Assembly (NCBI RefSeq): GCF_006491595.2
Contig: NZ_VEVQ02000015.1
Location: forward strand, 1 to 64,000
DNA: 64,000 nt
Source: Flavobacterium jejuense
Lineage (GTDB): Bacteria > Bacteroidota > Bacteroidia > Flavobacteriales > Flavobacteriaceae
Direction: 5' to 3'
The translations under genes were made by a program, and so were the position numbers. This document shows, piece after piece, positions 43,982 to 53,626 of the stretch (the stretch's first letter is position 1; every line of letters begins with the position of its first letter). Below the pieces are notes generated by a model. That model ran no database searches, was not told where the DNA came from, and saw only the letters and a program-made list of their open reading frames with translations.

Positions 43982-46450
43982 ATGCTTAAAAGACTACAAA
44001 TTTTCGCCCTATTCCTATTTACTACAATGGTTTTAGCCCAAAAACCTGATGTTAAAAAAATAAAAATTTCTGGAAAAATTTTTGAAAAAGGAACCACTTT
44101 ACCTTTAGAATATGCAACTGTTGTTTTCCAAGACGCAAAAAATCCTGAAAGATTGAATGGAGGTGTAACTGATTTAAATGGTAACTTTAGTTTTGAAGTA
44201 ACCGCTGGAACCTATAATGTTCGTTTCGAATACATATCGTTCAAAACTGTAGAAGTTAAAAATACAACCTATAATACAAATACAGATTTTGGTACTATTT
44301 ACCTAGAAGCTGATATTGCTCAATTAGCTGGTGTTGAAGTTATAGCTGAACGTTCTACGGTTGAAATAAAATTAGACAAACGCGTTTATAATGTTGGTAA
44401 AGACATGATGGTAAAAGGTGGAACTGTAAGCGATGTTTTAGACAATGTCCCTTCAGTTACAGTAGATCCAGAAGGAACAGTAGCATTAAGAGGGAATGAA
44501 AATGTAAAAATATTAATTGATGGCAAACCCTCTGGTTTAGCTGGTATCAATATAGCAGATGCATTAAAAATGCTACCAGCCGACGCTGTTGAAAAAGTAG
44601 AAGTAATTACAAATCCTTCTGCACGTTATGATGCTGAAGGTGGTGGTGGAATTATCAATATTATTCTAAGAAAAGGTAAAGCACAAGGTTTAAACGGATC
44701 GTTTGTATTATCAGCTGGTAATCCTGAAACATATGGAGCAAACTCTAGTTTAAATTATAGAAGCGAAAAGTTTAATTTATTTTCAAATATTGGTTATAAT
44801 TATAGAACCTCAAAAGGAAATTCATTAACTAATTCAGAATACATAAGTGCTTCTGCCAATCCAAATAGTATTTTTCTAGACGAAAGAAGAACCAATGAAC
44901 GTTTAAACAAAGGATACAATTCTAACTTTGGTATCGAATTATTTTTAGATAAAACAACAACTTGGACTAACTCTTTAACTATACAAAATAGAAGAGGTGA
45001 GAATCCAGATAATGTTTTCTTCTACAATTTTGATGCAAACAGAAACCCTACTTTTACACAAAACCGTCTTAATGATGAAAAAAGTAAAGATTTTACTTTT
45101 GAATATGCTACTAATTTTACTAAGAATTTTAAAAAAGAAGACCATAAACTAACCGTTGACATGTCTTTCTCTCAAAATAGAGATAAAGAAAATTCAATTA
45201 TTTATGATCAGATTATTGGTGAACCAAATTCCTTTTTTACAGAAAGAACATTGAATCCACAAAACCAAAGCCGTAATCTTTTCCAAACAGATTATGTATT
45301 GCCAATTGGTGAAAAATCAAGGTTTGAAGCAGGTTATAGAGGTAGTTTTCAAAAGAATTTAACTGACTTTGAAATTGATGCATTAGATGCATCTGGTAAT
45401 TGGGTAAGAAATGATATCTACTCTAACCTATTAGAATATAAAGAAAATGTTAATGCATTATACATGCAGTATGGATCAAAAATTAATAAATTTTCTTATT
45501 TTTTCGGAGTACGTTTTGAAGATAGTAATATTGAAGTAAATTCAATTTCTGCAAATGATTACAATACTAAAAAATACAACAACTTCTTCCCTACTGCTAC
45601 TTTAAACTATGAGTTTTCCGAAACTAGTAGTATGAGTTTAAGTTATAGCAAAAGAATTAATAGACCTAGAGGTCGTTTTTTAAATCCTTTTTCTAGTTAT
45701 TCTAGTAGAATCAATATTTTTAGAGGGAATCCAGATTTAAATCCTGCTTATACTAACGCTTTTGACTTAGGTTATTTAAAAAGATGGACTAAAGTAACCT
45801 TTAATACTTCTGCATATATAAACATGACAGATGATTCTTTTCAATTTATTAGAAGAGAATCAGGGCTTTTTGTAGAAGGAGTTCCCGTTATTGAATCTAC
45901 TCCTATCAATTTAGCTACAGAAATTAGAGCTGGTTTTGAATTTAATGTGAATTACTCTCCTTTTAAATGGTGGAAATTAAATAACAACTTTAATTTATTT
46001 AGAAATGAAACAAAAGGAGATTACAGTTATACTAATTCATTAAATGAATTAGTAGTACAAAATTTTGATAATACAGCTACAAGTTGGTTTACTAGAATTT
46101 CATCTAAAATATCTTTACCTTATAAAATTGATTGGCAAACTAATGCAACTTATTATGCACCTCAAAATAGCGCTCAAGGAAAGCGTTATTCTATGACAAG
46201 TGTAAATTTAGCATTTAGTAAAGATGTCTTAAAAGATAAAGCCACAATAGCTTTAAACGTAAGTGATTTATTTAATTCAAGAAAAAGACGTTCAGAAGTT
46301 AATTTACCTACAGTAAACAGTTATTCTGAATTTCAATGGAGACAAAGACAAATCAACCTTTCTTTTACTTATCGTTTCAATAAAAAGAAAAATGAGAGAG
46401 ACAATCAAAGAAGAGGTGATGATGGTGGTGGAGATGAATTTATGGGATAA
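43982..46450 (+). CDS. Outer-membrane TonB-receptor-like beta-barrel protein
   Basis: I start at ATG 43982 (MLKRLQIFALFLFTTMVLAQ), giving a signal peptide and 822 aa; the longer ORF from 43949 has no signal. A CarboxypepD_reg domain (SGKIFEKGTTLPLEYATVVF) is followed by a plug-like domain (VSDVLDNVPSVTVDPEGTVA; LRGNENVKILIDGKP) and a barrel ending in LSFTYRFNKKK. It is of the outer-membrane beta-barrel family with a truncated TonB-receptor organisation. An acidic-basic tail (DNQRRGDDGGGDEFMG) extends beyond the barrel. The substrate is unknown. Confidence 0.9.
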   Translation: MLKRLQIFALFLFTTMVLAQKPDVKKIKISGKIFEKGTTLPLEYATVVFQDAKNPERLNGGVTDLNGNFSFEVTAGTYNVRFEYISFKTVEVKNTTYNTNTDFGTIYLEADIAQLAGVEVIAERSTVEIKLDKRVYNVGKDMMVKGGTVSDVLDNVPSVTVDPEGTVALRGNENVKILIDGKPSGLAGINIADALKMLPADAVEKVEVITNPSARYDAEGGGGIINIILRKGKAQGLNGSFVLSAGNPETYGANSSLNYRSEKFNLFSNIGYNYRTSKGNSLTNSEYISASANPNSIFLDERRTNERLNKGYNSNFGIELFLDKTTTWTNSLTIQNRRGENPDNVFFYNFDANRNPTFTQNRLNDEKSKDFTFEYATNFTKNFKKEDHKLTVDMSFSQNRDKENSIIYDQIIGEPNSFFTERTLNPQNQSRNLFQTDYVLPIGEKSRFEAGYRGSFQKNLTDFEIDALDASGNWVRNDIYSNLLEYKENVNALYMQYGSKINKFSYFFGVRFEDSNIEVNSISANDYNTKKYNNFFPTATLNYEFSETSSMSLSYSKRINRPRGRFLNPFSSYSSRINIFRGNPDLNPAYTNAFDLGYLKRWTKVTFNTSAYINMTDDSFQFIRRESGLFVEGVPVIESTPINLATEIRAGFEFNVNYSPFKWWKLNNNFNLFRNETKGDYSYTNSLNELVVQNFDNTATSWFTRISSKISLPYKIDWQTNATYYAPQNSAQGKRYSMTSVNLAFSKDVLKDKATIALNVSDLFNSRKRRSEVNLPTVNSYSEFQWRQRQINLSFTYRFNKKKNERDNQRRGDDGGGDEFMG

Positions 46451-46460
46451 ATCTAATATA

Positions 46461-46490
46461 AAAAAGGGATGCAAATTGCATCCCTTTTTT
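46461..46490. terminator. Terminator with perfect 19-base palindrome
   Basis: GGGATGCAA / TTGCATCCC around a single A, flanked by AAAAA and TTTTTT. It sits just after the barrel gene and before the stop of the minus-strand small ORF at 46511. Confidence 0.85.
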
Positions 46491-46510
46491 ATTTCTAAGA
46501 AAAAGAATTA

Positions 46511-46678
46511 TTATTCTCTTTCGGCTTGTTTTTTTGCTCTTTTCTCTTTGATTAATTCGAAAATAGCACCACCTAACCAATAAGGTACAAATGAAGCTAA
46601 AAAGAACATTAACCAAAAACCTATCGTTAAAATGGTTAAGAAAAGTAAAAAACCTAAGTACTGATCAAATTCAAACAT
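46511..46678 (-). CDS. Small membrane protein (55 aa)
   Basis: ATG 46678 opens 55 codons (MFEFDQYLGFLLFLTILTIG...) ending at TAA 46511. The product has a long hydrophobic region of one or two membrane helices (about 8-37, with a PYWLGG turn) and a highly charged C-terminus (ELIKEKRAKKQAERE). It lies between the barrel gene and fumC, before a shared terminator. No family recognised, but the membrane-plus-charged-tail layout and clean stop suggest a real small protein. Confidence 0.65.
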   Translation of the reverse strand: MFEFDQYLGFLLFLTILTIGFWLMFFLASFVPYWLGGAIFELIKEKRAKKQAERE

Positions 46679-46805
46679 GTTTTCCGGAATTTATGAATTC
46701 TTGCCAAAGATAATAGGAATTATTTTTTTTAGCAATATAATAACAGTTTTTATTTCTTTAGAAATTGGTTTAATTGTAATTTTATAAAAAAGAACAACAA
46801 CCATC

Positions 46806-48188
46806 ATGAAATTTCGAATTGAAAAAGATACCCTTGGAGAAGTTCAAGTTCCAAATGATAAATTATGGGGTGCACAAACAGAACGCTCAAAAAATAATTT
46901 CAAAATAGGTCCACAAGCTTCTATGCCATTTGAGATTATAAAAGCTTTTGCTTATTTAAAAAAAGGAGCCGCATACACCAATGAAGAATTAGGGGTCTTA
47001 TCTACTGAAAAAAGAGATTTAATTGCTCAAGTATGTGAAGAGATTTTGGAAGACCAGCTAAACCAACATTTTCCATTAGTAATTTGGCAAACTGGTTCAG
47101 GGACACAATCTAATATGAATGTGAATGAAGTGATTGCCAATAGAGCACAGTTGATTAGTAAAAGACAAATTGGTGAAGAACCTATCTTAAAAGCAAATGA
47201 TGATGTAAACAAATCGCAATCTTCTAATGATACTTTTCCAACAGCAATGCACATTGCAGCTTATAAAATACTAATTGAAAACACCATTCCTTCAATTGAA
47301 AATTTAAAAAATACATTCAAAAAAAAGTCAAAAGATTTTAAAGATATTGTAAAAATAGGAAGAACCCATTTAATGGATGCGACTCCTCTTACTTTAGGAC
47401 AAGAATTTTCTGGCTACACACAACTATTGGAAAACGGATTAAAAACCCTAAAAAAATCGCTAGAAAGTTTATCAGAATTAGCTCTTGGTGGAACTGCTGT
47501 TGGTACAGGCTTAAACACTCCTAAAGGATATGCTATTTTAGTAGCCTCTCACATTTCAAAATTTACTGGTCATCCATTTAAAACGGCACCAAATAAGTTT
47601 GAGGCACTTTCCTCTCACAACGCTATAGTGGAAAGTCATGGAGCTTTAAAACAAATAGCTATTTCTTTAAATAAAATTGCCAACGATATTCGAATGATGG
47701 CTTCTGGTCCTCGCTCTGGAATAGGTGAATTATTACTTCCAGAAAATGAACCAGGTTCTTCTATAATGCCTGGGAAAGTAAATCCAACACAATGTGAAGC
47801 TTTAACGATGGTTTGTGCTCAAGTAATGGGAAATGATGTTGCTATAACGGTTGGAGCTACTCAAGGCCATTATGAACTAAATGTTTTTAAACCAATGCTT
47901 ATCTCTAATTTCCTTCAATCTGCACGATTATTGGGAGATGCTTGCCAATCTTTTAACGAAAATTGTGCAAAAGGCATAGAACCTAATACCAAACGAATTG
48001 AAGAATTAGTAACCAATTCACTAATGTTAGTTACTGCTTTAAATACTAAAATTGGGTATTATAAAGCAGCTGAAATTGCACAAACAGCACATAAAAATGG
48101 AACTACTTTAAAAGAAGAAGCAATTAGATTAGGGTATGTTTCCGCTGAAGATTTCGATCATTGGGTTAATCCAAAAGAAATGATTTAA
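46806..48188 (+). CDS. fumC: Fumarate hydratase, class II
   Basis: Reversible hydration of fumarate to L-malate in the TCA cycle; cytosolic homotetramer. The 460 aa product shows the superfamily signature GSSIMPGKVNPTQ and the family sequences TGSGTQSNMNVNEVIANRA, GRTHLMDATPLTLGQEFSGY and SHNAIVESHGALK. The stop is immediately next to the corA stop (convergent, no gap). A TAATTTTA box lies at 46777-46784. Confidence 0.97.
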   Translation: MKFRIEKDTLGEVQVPNDKLWGAQTERSKNNFKIGPQASMPFEIIKAFAYLKKGAAYTNEELGVLSTEKRDLIAQVCEEILEDQLNQHFPLVIWQTGSGTQSNMNVNEVIANRAQLISKRQIGEEPILKANDDVNKSQSSNDTFPTAMHIAAYKILIENTIPSIENLKNTFKKKSKDFKDIVKIGRTHLMDATPLTLGQEFSGYTQLLENGLKTLKKSLESLSELALGGTAVGTGLNTPKGYAILVASHISKFTGHPFKTAPNKFEALSSHNAIVESHGALKQIAISLNKIANDIRMMASGPRSGIGELLLPENEPGSSIMPGKVNPTQCEALTMVCAQVMGNDVAITVGATQGHYELNVFKPMLISNFLQSARLLGDACQSFNENCAKGIEPNTKRIEELVTNSLMLVTALNTKIGYYKAAEIAQTAHKNGTTLKEEAIRLGYVSAEDFDHWVNPKEMI

Positions 48189-49259
48189 TTAAAACCATCT
48201 TTTCTTTTTAAAATAATACAACATGAGTAACACCAAAACAAACATGACACCTAAAGTAATGAAATAACCATATCTAAAATTCAATTCTGGAATATATTTA
48301 AAATTCATACCATATAAACCAACGATAAAAGTTAGTGGTAAAAACACAGATGAAATAACAGTTAAGGTTTTCATCACCTCATTCATTCGGTGACTTTGAG
48401 CAGTATAGAAAAAATTGCTGGCACTATCTAAGGTTTTCATATCATAATCGATTTGTTCCAAAAGTTCCAATGATTTTTGGTGTAGCCTACCAAAAAAAAT
48501 ATAATTAGAAGTTTCTATACAATTAAACTCATCATCTTCTTTGATAGTTTTAATTGTGAACAAAGCATCACGCAAAGGAGTAATGGAACGTTTTAACAAA
48601 TGAAAAATCTCTCTCAATTGTTCAATCTCTTCCATTATTTCCGGGCTATCGGAAGTTTTTGAAGCTAATAATAAGGCTTCTATTTTATCTTCCTTATGTT
48701 CAATTGTTACGTAAAAATTTTCAATAATGGAATCTAGCATTAGATACAATAAGTAATCTACTTTCTTTTTACGAACAATTCCTGTATTTTGTCTTAAACG
48801 TTCTCTTATATGGGTAAAAAAATCACCTCTCTTTTCCTGAAAAGATACAATTAAATTATCTTGAAGTAAAAAACTAATTTGTTCAATTAAAATTGTATCT
48901 TCATCATCATTTGGTAAGATAGATTTCACACTAAAAAACAACGTATCATCTAGCTCATCTAAACGAGTACCTCTTGAAATATTTAAAATATCAGAAACTA
49001 TGATTGTGTTCAACTCTAGAGTTTCAGCCAAAGACTTTATTAACTCTGTATCATTTAAACCATGAATATTTAGCCAATTATTTATAGATGCACTTTTTAC
49101 CTCATTAAACTTCTTTGTAGAAATATTTTGCAATTCTTCCACTTTATTTTCATCATAAACAAAAAGCTGCATTTCTGTTACACTCTTTGTATAAATACCT
49201 GTATATTCTAAAGGTAATGTATTTACTTTTCTTCCTTTTTTATAGCGTATTTTTCTCAA
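48189..49259 (-). CDS. corA: CorA-family magnesium/cobalt transporter
   Basis: The 356 aa product has a large cytosolic N-terminal domain and two C-terminal membrane helices. The GMN pore signature is present in GLYGMNFKYIPEL, followed by the second helix and the basic end FKKKRWF. The length is typical. Mg2+ or Co2+ import is the family role. It is divergent from hutI. Confidence 0.95.
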   Translation of the reverse strand: MRKIRYKKGRKVNTLPLEYTGIYTKSVTEMQLFVYDENKVEELQNISTKKFNEVKSASINNWLNIHGLNDTELIKSLAETLELNTIIVSDILNISRGTRLDELDDTLFFSVKSILPNDDEDTILIEQISFLLQDNLIVSFQEKRGDFFTHIRERLRQNTGIVRKKKVDYLLYLMLDSIIENFYVTIEHKEDKIEALLLASKTSDSPEIMEEIEQLREIFHLLKRSITPLRDALFTIKTIKEDDEFNCIETSNYIFFGRLHQKSLELLEQIDYDMKTLDSASNFFYTAQSHRMNEVMKTLTVISSVFLPLTFIVGLYGMNFKYIPELNFRYGYFITLGVMFVLVLLMLYYFKKKRWF

Positions 49260-49330
49260 AATAGTTAGTTTTAATGATAAAGGTAAGTTTTTTTAAAAAA
49301 TCGTACTTATTTTTACCAAAAATTTATGCC

Positions 49331-50566
49331 ATGCAAACCCTTTTCATCAATATAAAAGAATTATTACAAGTTAGAACTACACAAATCGAAATCGTTTCTG
49401 GTTCAGATATGGCTATTTTGCCAAAAATTGATAATGCTTATTTATTAATAAAGAATGATTGTATTGAAGATTTTGGTGCAATGGAGAATTGTCCTAAACC
49501 AGATAATACAGAAATAATTGACGCAACTGGAAAAGTGATTTTACCCACTTGGGTAGATAGTCACACTCACATTGTTTATGCAGGAGATAGGATTCAGGAA
49601 TTTGTAGACCGAATTAATGGCTTATCTTATGAAGAAATTGCTAATCGTGGTGGTGGAATACTAAACTCGGCTAAAAATTTAAATGAAACATCAGAAGAGG
49701 TCATTTATGAGCAATCTAAATTACGTTTAGAAGAAGTGATGCAATTGGGAACTGGAGCTATCGAAATTAAATCAGGTTATGGATTAACTGTTGAGGGAGA
49801 ATTAAAAATGCTACGTGTGATAAAACGATTAAAAGAGAATTATAGTTTGCCCATAAAAGCTACTTTTCTTGGAGCTCATGCATTTCCTGCTATTTACAAA
49901 GAAAATCATAAAGCTTATATTGATTTAATTATAGATGAAATGTTACCAAAAATTGCCAAAGAAAATTTAGCCGACTATATTGATGCATTTTTAGAAACAG
50001 GTTATTTTTCTGTTGAAGAAACCATTAAAATAATGGAAGCTGGAAAAAAATATAATTTAATTCCAAAAATACATGTAAACCAATTTACCTCTATTCAAGG
50101 AATTAAAGCATGTATTGAAAATGAAGCTTTATCAGTAGATCATTTAGAAATTGTTACAGATGAAGACATAGAAACTCTCAAAAACAGTAAAACTATACCT
50201 GTGGCTTTACCTAGCTGCTCTTATTTCATTAGTATACCTTATACACCTGCAAGAAAAATGATAACTGCTGGCTTACCTTTAGCTTTAGCTACAGATTATA
50301 ATCCTGGTACTACTCCATCAGGAAACATGAATTTTGTGGTAGCAACAGCCTGCATTAAAATGAGAATGACTCCAGAAGAAGCTATTAATGCTGCTACAAT
50401 TAATGGTGCTTATGCCATGGGAATTAGTAAAACTCATGGAAGTATTACAAAAGGGAAAAAAGCTAATCTTATCTTAACTAAACCACTAACCTCTTATTAT
50501 CAATTACCGTATGAATTTGGTAATAACCTGATTGAAAAAGTAATGATTAATGGAGCCTTTATTTAG
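49331..50566 (+). CDS. hutI: Imidazolonepropionase
   Basis: Hydrolyses imidazolone-5-propionate to N-formimino-L-glutamate in histidine degradation; cytosolic amidohydrolase. I start at ATG 49331 (MQTLFINIKELLQV), 411 aa; upstream codons from 49274 are not conserved in type. Zinc-binding HxH is in VDSHTHIVYAG, and later metal and substrate residues lie in FLGAHAFP and HVNQFTSIQG. The rest of the hut pathway is not in the window. Its last 8 bases overlap the convergent 50559 gene. Confidence 0.93.
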   Translation: MQTLFINIKELLQVRTTQIEIVSGSDMAILPKIDNAYLLIKNDCIEDFGAMENCPKPDNTEIIDATGKVILPTWVDSHTHIVYAGDRIQEFVDRINGLSYEEIANRGGGILNSAKNLNETSEEVIYEQSKLRLEEVMQLGTGAIEIKSGYGLTVEGELKMLRVIKRLKENYSLPIKATFLGAHAFPAIYKENHKAYIDLIIDEMLPKIAKENLADYIDAFLETGYFSVEETIKIMEAGKKYNLIPKIHVNQFTSIQGIKACIENEALSVDHLEIVTDEDIETLKNSKTIPVALPSCSYFISIPYTPARKMITAGLPLALATDYNPGTTPSGNMNFVVATACIKMRMTPEEAINAATINGAYAMGISKTHGSITKGKKANLILTKPLTSYYQLPYEFGNNLIEKVMINGAFI

Positions 50567-51134
50567 ACAAGTCTTCTTCAATAATCTTAAATTCAGTTTG
50601 TAGAATAGGAATTAATTTAGTCTTATTTGTATTAAAAACATATACATTGGCAAACAAACTATCAGTATCTGTAATGATTGTTTCCCTAATCAACAACAAA
50701 GTATCTTGTTTGATTTCATAATCACCAACATAAGTACAACTAAAATCGGCATAATTATGTGTCGCTTCAAAAGTATTGTTTTTATACAAAAATAACATAC
50801 CACTTTGGGGTCTATCCTCAAACTGAATACTTCCTTTCCAAGTTGACTTTACCCAAAATTTTTTATGATCTAATTCCATTAAAAAAATTAGAGACATTGA
50901 GAATAAAATAAAAATTAGCATTGGAACAATATCAAATTTTGCTCTCTTTTTAAATACTTGAAATAAATTTACAACTGTAAGAATTGAAAATAAAAGAACA
51001 AAAATCCCTCCAAATAAAATTAATTGAAGTCCTTGTATGAATCCTTTGCAATAGTCTCCAAACGGAAAATAATTTTTAATAAGCAAAATACCAAAAACTA
51101 TTAAAGCGATATATTTTAGAGATTTTGATTTCAT
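50559..51134 (-). CDS. Hypothetical membrane protein
   Basis: I start at ATG 51134 (MKSKSLKYIALIVFGILLI), 191 aa, because the longer frame from 51155 would be made by reading through the terminator stem. There are three hydrophobic segments near the N-terminus (YIALIVFGILLI; GLQLILFGGIFVLLFSIL; VPMLIFILFSMSLIFLM), then a soluble beta-rich C-terminal domain (WKGSIQFEDRPQSGMLFLYK). No family recognised. It overlaps hutI by 8 bases at the 3' end. Confidence 0.7.
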   Translation of the reverse strand: MKSKSLKYIALIVFGILLIKNYFPFGDYCKGFIQGLQLILFGGIFVLLFSILTVVNLFQVFKKRAKFDIVPMLIFILFSMSLIFLMELDHKKFWVKSTWKGSIQFEDRPQSGMLFLYKNNTFEATHNYADFSCTYVGDYEIKQDTLLLIRETIITDTDSLFANVYVFNTNKTKLIPILQTEFKIIEEDLSK

Positions 51135-51148
51135 TATTAATAATAAAA

Positions 51149-51170
51149 ATCCCAAGCTTACACTTGGGAT
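51149..51170 (-). terminator. Terminator after the zinc metallopeptidase gene
   Basis: ATCCCAAG / CTTGGGAT stem with a 6-base loop; on the minus strand it is followed by TTTTTATT. It ends the 51179-52036 transcript just before the next start codon. Confidence 0.8.
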
Positions 51171-51178
51171 ATTTTTTT

Positions 51179-52036
51179 TTACAATTCTTCTTTAAAAGTA
51201 TCGTGTTGCCTTAAATCACCAGAGTTATATCCTTTCATAAACCATTTCATTCGTTGTTCTGATGTTCCATGTGTAAAAGAATCTGGCACTACATGTCCTT
51301 GCATTTTATTTTGAATAGCATCATCACCTACAGCATGTGCAGCACTTAATGCTTCTTCAATATCACCTGTTTCTAAATATTTTTTATTATAATGAGCCCA
51401 AAGTCCAGCATAAAAATCGGCTTGTAATTCTAAACAAACCGATAATTTATTAGCATCTGCCTTGCTTTTTCCTTGTTGGGCTTGTCTTACTTTTTGAGAG
51501 GTACCTAATAAAGTTTGCACATGATGACCTACTTCATGAGCAATTACATAAGCAATGGCAAAATCTCCACCTTTAGCACCAAATCTAGTTCTTAATTCTT
51601 CAAAAAAGGCTAAATCCATGTATACTTTTTTATCTGCAGGACAATAAAATGGACCAGAAGCTGCGCTTGCACTACCACAAGCTGTTTGAACAGCATCTGT
51701 AAACAATACCATTTTCGGTTTTTCGTAAGTACCAATTTGATTGTCATTGAATACTTTAGTCCAAATATCCTCTGTATCAGCTAAAACAGTAGCTGCAAAC
51801 TGCCCTAAAGCATCTTCTTCAGGTGTTAATTCACGTTGAGTTGTTTCTTGTTGCGTACTAGATTGATTCATTTGCTCTAAAACAGGAGCAATAGTTTGAC
51901 CTGTTTCTCCTCCAAAAACCTGGAGTAATAGTATTATTATACCTATAAGTCCGCCACCTGCAACAACTTTCCCTTTTGAAGACATTCCTCTCCTATCTTC
52001 AACATTATCACTTTGACGTCTACCTTTCCATTTCAT
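51179..52036 (-). CDS. Neutral zinc metallopeptidase, YpfJ-like
   Basis: The 285 aa membrane-anchored protein starts with MKWKGRRQSDNVEDRRG, a signature of the YpfJ family, followed by a membrane helix (VVAGGGLIGIIILLLQVFG). The zinc motif is HEVGHH in YVIAHEVGHHVQTLLG, with the downstream LELQADFYAGLWAHY supplying further ligands. The substrate is unknown. A terminator follows. Confidence 0.92.
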   Translation of the reverse strand: MKWKGRRQSDNVEDRRGMSSKGKVVAGGGLIGIIILLLQVFGGETGQTIAPVLEQMNQSSTQQETTQRELTPEEDALGQFAATVLADTEDIWTKVFNDNQIGTYEKPKMVLFTDAVQTACGSASAASGPFYCPADKKVYMDLAFFEELRTRFGAKGGDFAIAYVIAHEVGHHVQTLLGTSQKVRQAQQGKSKADANKLSVCLELQADFYAGLWAHYNKKYLETGDIEEALSAAHAVGDDAIQNKMQGHVVPDSFTHGTSEQRMKWFMKGYNSGDLRQHDTFKEEL

Positions 52037-52094
52037 AGTATATCGTTTTTTATATCCTCAAATTTAATAAAATAAACACAACAATTATAGTAAA

Positions 52095-52871
52095 CTATTC
52101 TTCAATTTGACCAATTTCGTCAATAACACTCCGCTCTTCAAACCCTACTACATTATCATAAATAGAGAAATTCATAGCCAAATATACTGGTGCAGTAAAT
52201 ATAACTCCTAAACATATAGCAATTAGCCCAACAAAAATACCAATAAAAGCTATCAATAAAGCTAAAGCAATATAAAAAGGATTTTTAGCAACTAAAGACA
52301 CACTATTTTTTAAAGCATCTGAATAATTTTGATTAGCAAAAATAACCAATGGAAGAAATAGAACTGTAAAAACAGTAATTACAATTTGCACCAAAAATCC
52401 AAATATTGAAAAATTAATCATTTGAAATAGCGTATTAAAAACTACTGTTGTTAAAGAAACAATAATGGAACCAATAATTATATCTTTAACATGTTTCCCT
52501 TTATAATAATCAAATAAAACTCCTAAATTAAGTTCTTGATTTTTCTTTGCCAACAAACACAATTTTAAGAAACCAGCATTGATAGGTGCATATAAAGCTG
52601 TTAGAATAATAGTTAGTAAAAATGTAAAAATTATGTAAGTAGTTCCAGTCTGGATATTTTGCATTTCAACAACCCAATTTGAAATATTTGAGATTCCAAA
52701 TACAGCCATTAAAAGAAAAAAATATAAAAGACCAAAAACTATTCCTACCAATAAATATCCCAATCCAGCTATTAAAAATATCTTTTTAAATATTTCAAAA
52801 CAATCTTCAATTAGTTTTCCTAAATCTAAAGGATATCCTTTTTCTATTTTTTCTTTAATCTTAAATTCCAT
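52095..52871 (-). CDS. Hypothetical polytopic membrane protein
   Basis: The 258 aa product has about six hydrophobic segments (FLIAGLGYLLVGIVFGLLYF; YIIFTFLLTIILTALYAPI; IIIGSIIVSLTTVVF; LVQIVITVFTVLFLPLVIF; FYIALALLIAFIGIFVGLI) with short polar loops. It loosely resembles glycerophosphodiester-type or DUF975-like membrane domains, but I cannot assign one. It is followed by the YpfJ-like gene after 58 bases. Confidence 0.7.
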   Translation of the reverse strand: MEFKIKEKIEKGYPLDLGKLIEDCFEIFKKIFLIAGLGYLLVGIVFGLLYFFLLMAVFGISNISNWVVEMQNIQTGTTYIIFTFLLTIILTALYAPINAGFLKLCLLAKKNQELNLGVLFDYYKGKHVKDIIIGSIIVSLTTVVFNTLFQMINFSIFGFLVQIVITVFTVLFLPLVIFANQNYSDALKNSVSLVAKNPFYIALALLIAFIGIFVGLIAICLGVIFTAPVYLAMNFSIYDNVVGFEERSVIDEIGQIEE

Positions 52872-52962
52872 CTACTATTTTTTTGTAAAAATAATCTAAT
52901 TTATTACAATTAGAAATTTAAAAGCAGTAAAAACATGCAATCAAAAAAGGGTGATTTTCCCC

Positions 52963-52993
52963 TTGTATCATTTTTACATTACAAATACATTTG
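52963..52993 (+). promoter_or_regulatory. Bacteroidota promoter (-33 TTG, 20 bp, -7 TACATTTG)
   Basis: TTG at 52963-52965, then 20 bases, then TACATTTG at 52986-52993, 29 bases before the lipoprotein ATG at 53023. Both elements match the consensus at normal spacing. Confidence 0.7.
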
Positions 52994-53022
52994 TCCCATA
53001 AACATAAAACTTAAAAACAATT

Positions 53023-53544
53023 ATGAAAAAATTTAACTATTTACTATTAACAAGTTTGTTTACCCTTTTGGTTTTTCAGTCCTGTAATGATGTTCCACCA
53101 AAGCGTGATGAACCAAGACAATTAATTACTAATAAAGAAGCAAGAGAATTAAATGACAATTATAATCGCACTAGACATCGTCTTATTTCTGAAACGATTC
53201 AAAAGGAAGATGCAAATGCAATTTGGTATTCGCTTGAAGAATTAGAAAATTATATTTATTACATAAAAAAAGAAGGAAAAAACAAAGGGTATAATGTTGA
53301 TGGTATCCGATTTTATTTAGGAGCTTACTCCAATAATCCTGAAAAATACAGTGACAAAGCAAATATGACTACTGTTTTTTTAACACCAACTGGTAAAAAA
53401 GTAGACATTCAAAAAGGAGGTGTATTAAACCTACCAGCAATGATGCAAACTCAAGAATTAAATCCAGACATTGAAGAAATACAACCAATGAACTATGGTA
53501 ATATGGGACCACCACCAAGAATGGAATACCCATCAGCAAACTAA
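53023..53544 (+). CDS. Hypothetical lipoprotein
   Basis: The 173 aa product has a lipobox in LVFQSC (Cys at about residue 21). The mature part is charged and helical (REPRQLITNKEARELNDNY-like N-terminal half), with ALEDANAIWYSLEELENYIY-type helix and a C-terminal region rich in Pro, Met and Gly (PMNYGNMGPPPRMEYP). No domain recognised. It has its own promoter and terminator. Confidence 0.72.
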   Translation: MKKFNYLLLTSLFTLLVFQSCNDVPPKRDEPRQLITNKEARELNDNYNRTRHRLISETIQKEDANAIWYSLEELENYIYYIKKEGKNKGYNVDGIRFYLGAYSNNPEKYSDKANMTTVFLTPTGKKVDIQKGGVLNLPAMMQTQELNPDIEEIQPMNYGNMGPPPRMEYPSAN

Positions 53545-53559
53545 TATTAAAAAAGTAGC

Positions 53560-53606
53560 AAATTAATAGAATTGAAAGAGTTTTCTTTTAATTCTATTAA
53601 TTTTTT
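53560..53606 (+). terminator. Terminator after the lipoprotein gene
   Basis: AAATTAATAGAATT (53560-53573) pairs with AATTCTATTAATTT (53590-53603), followed by T residues. Confidence 0.75.
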
Positions 53607-53626
53607 AAAAAATTATTAAAAAATTA

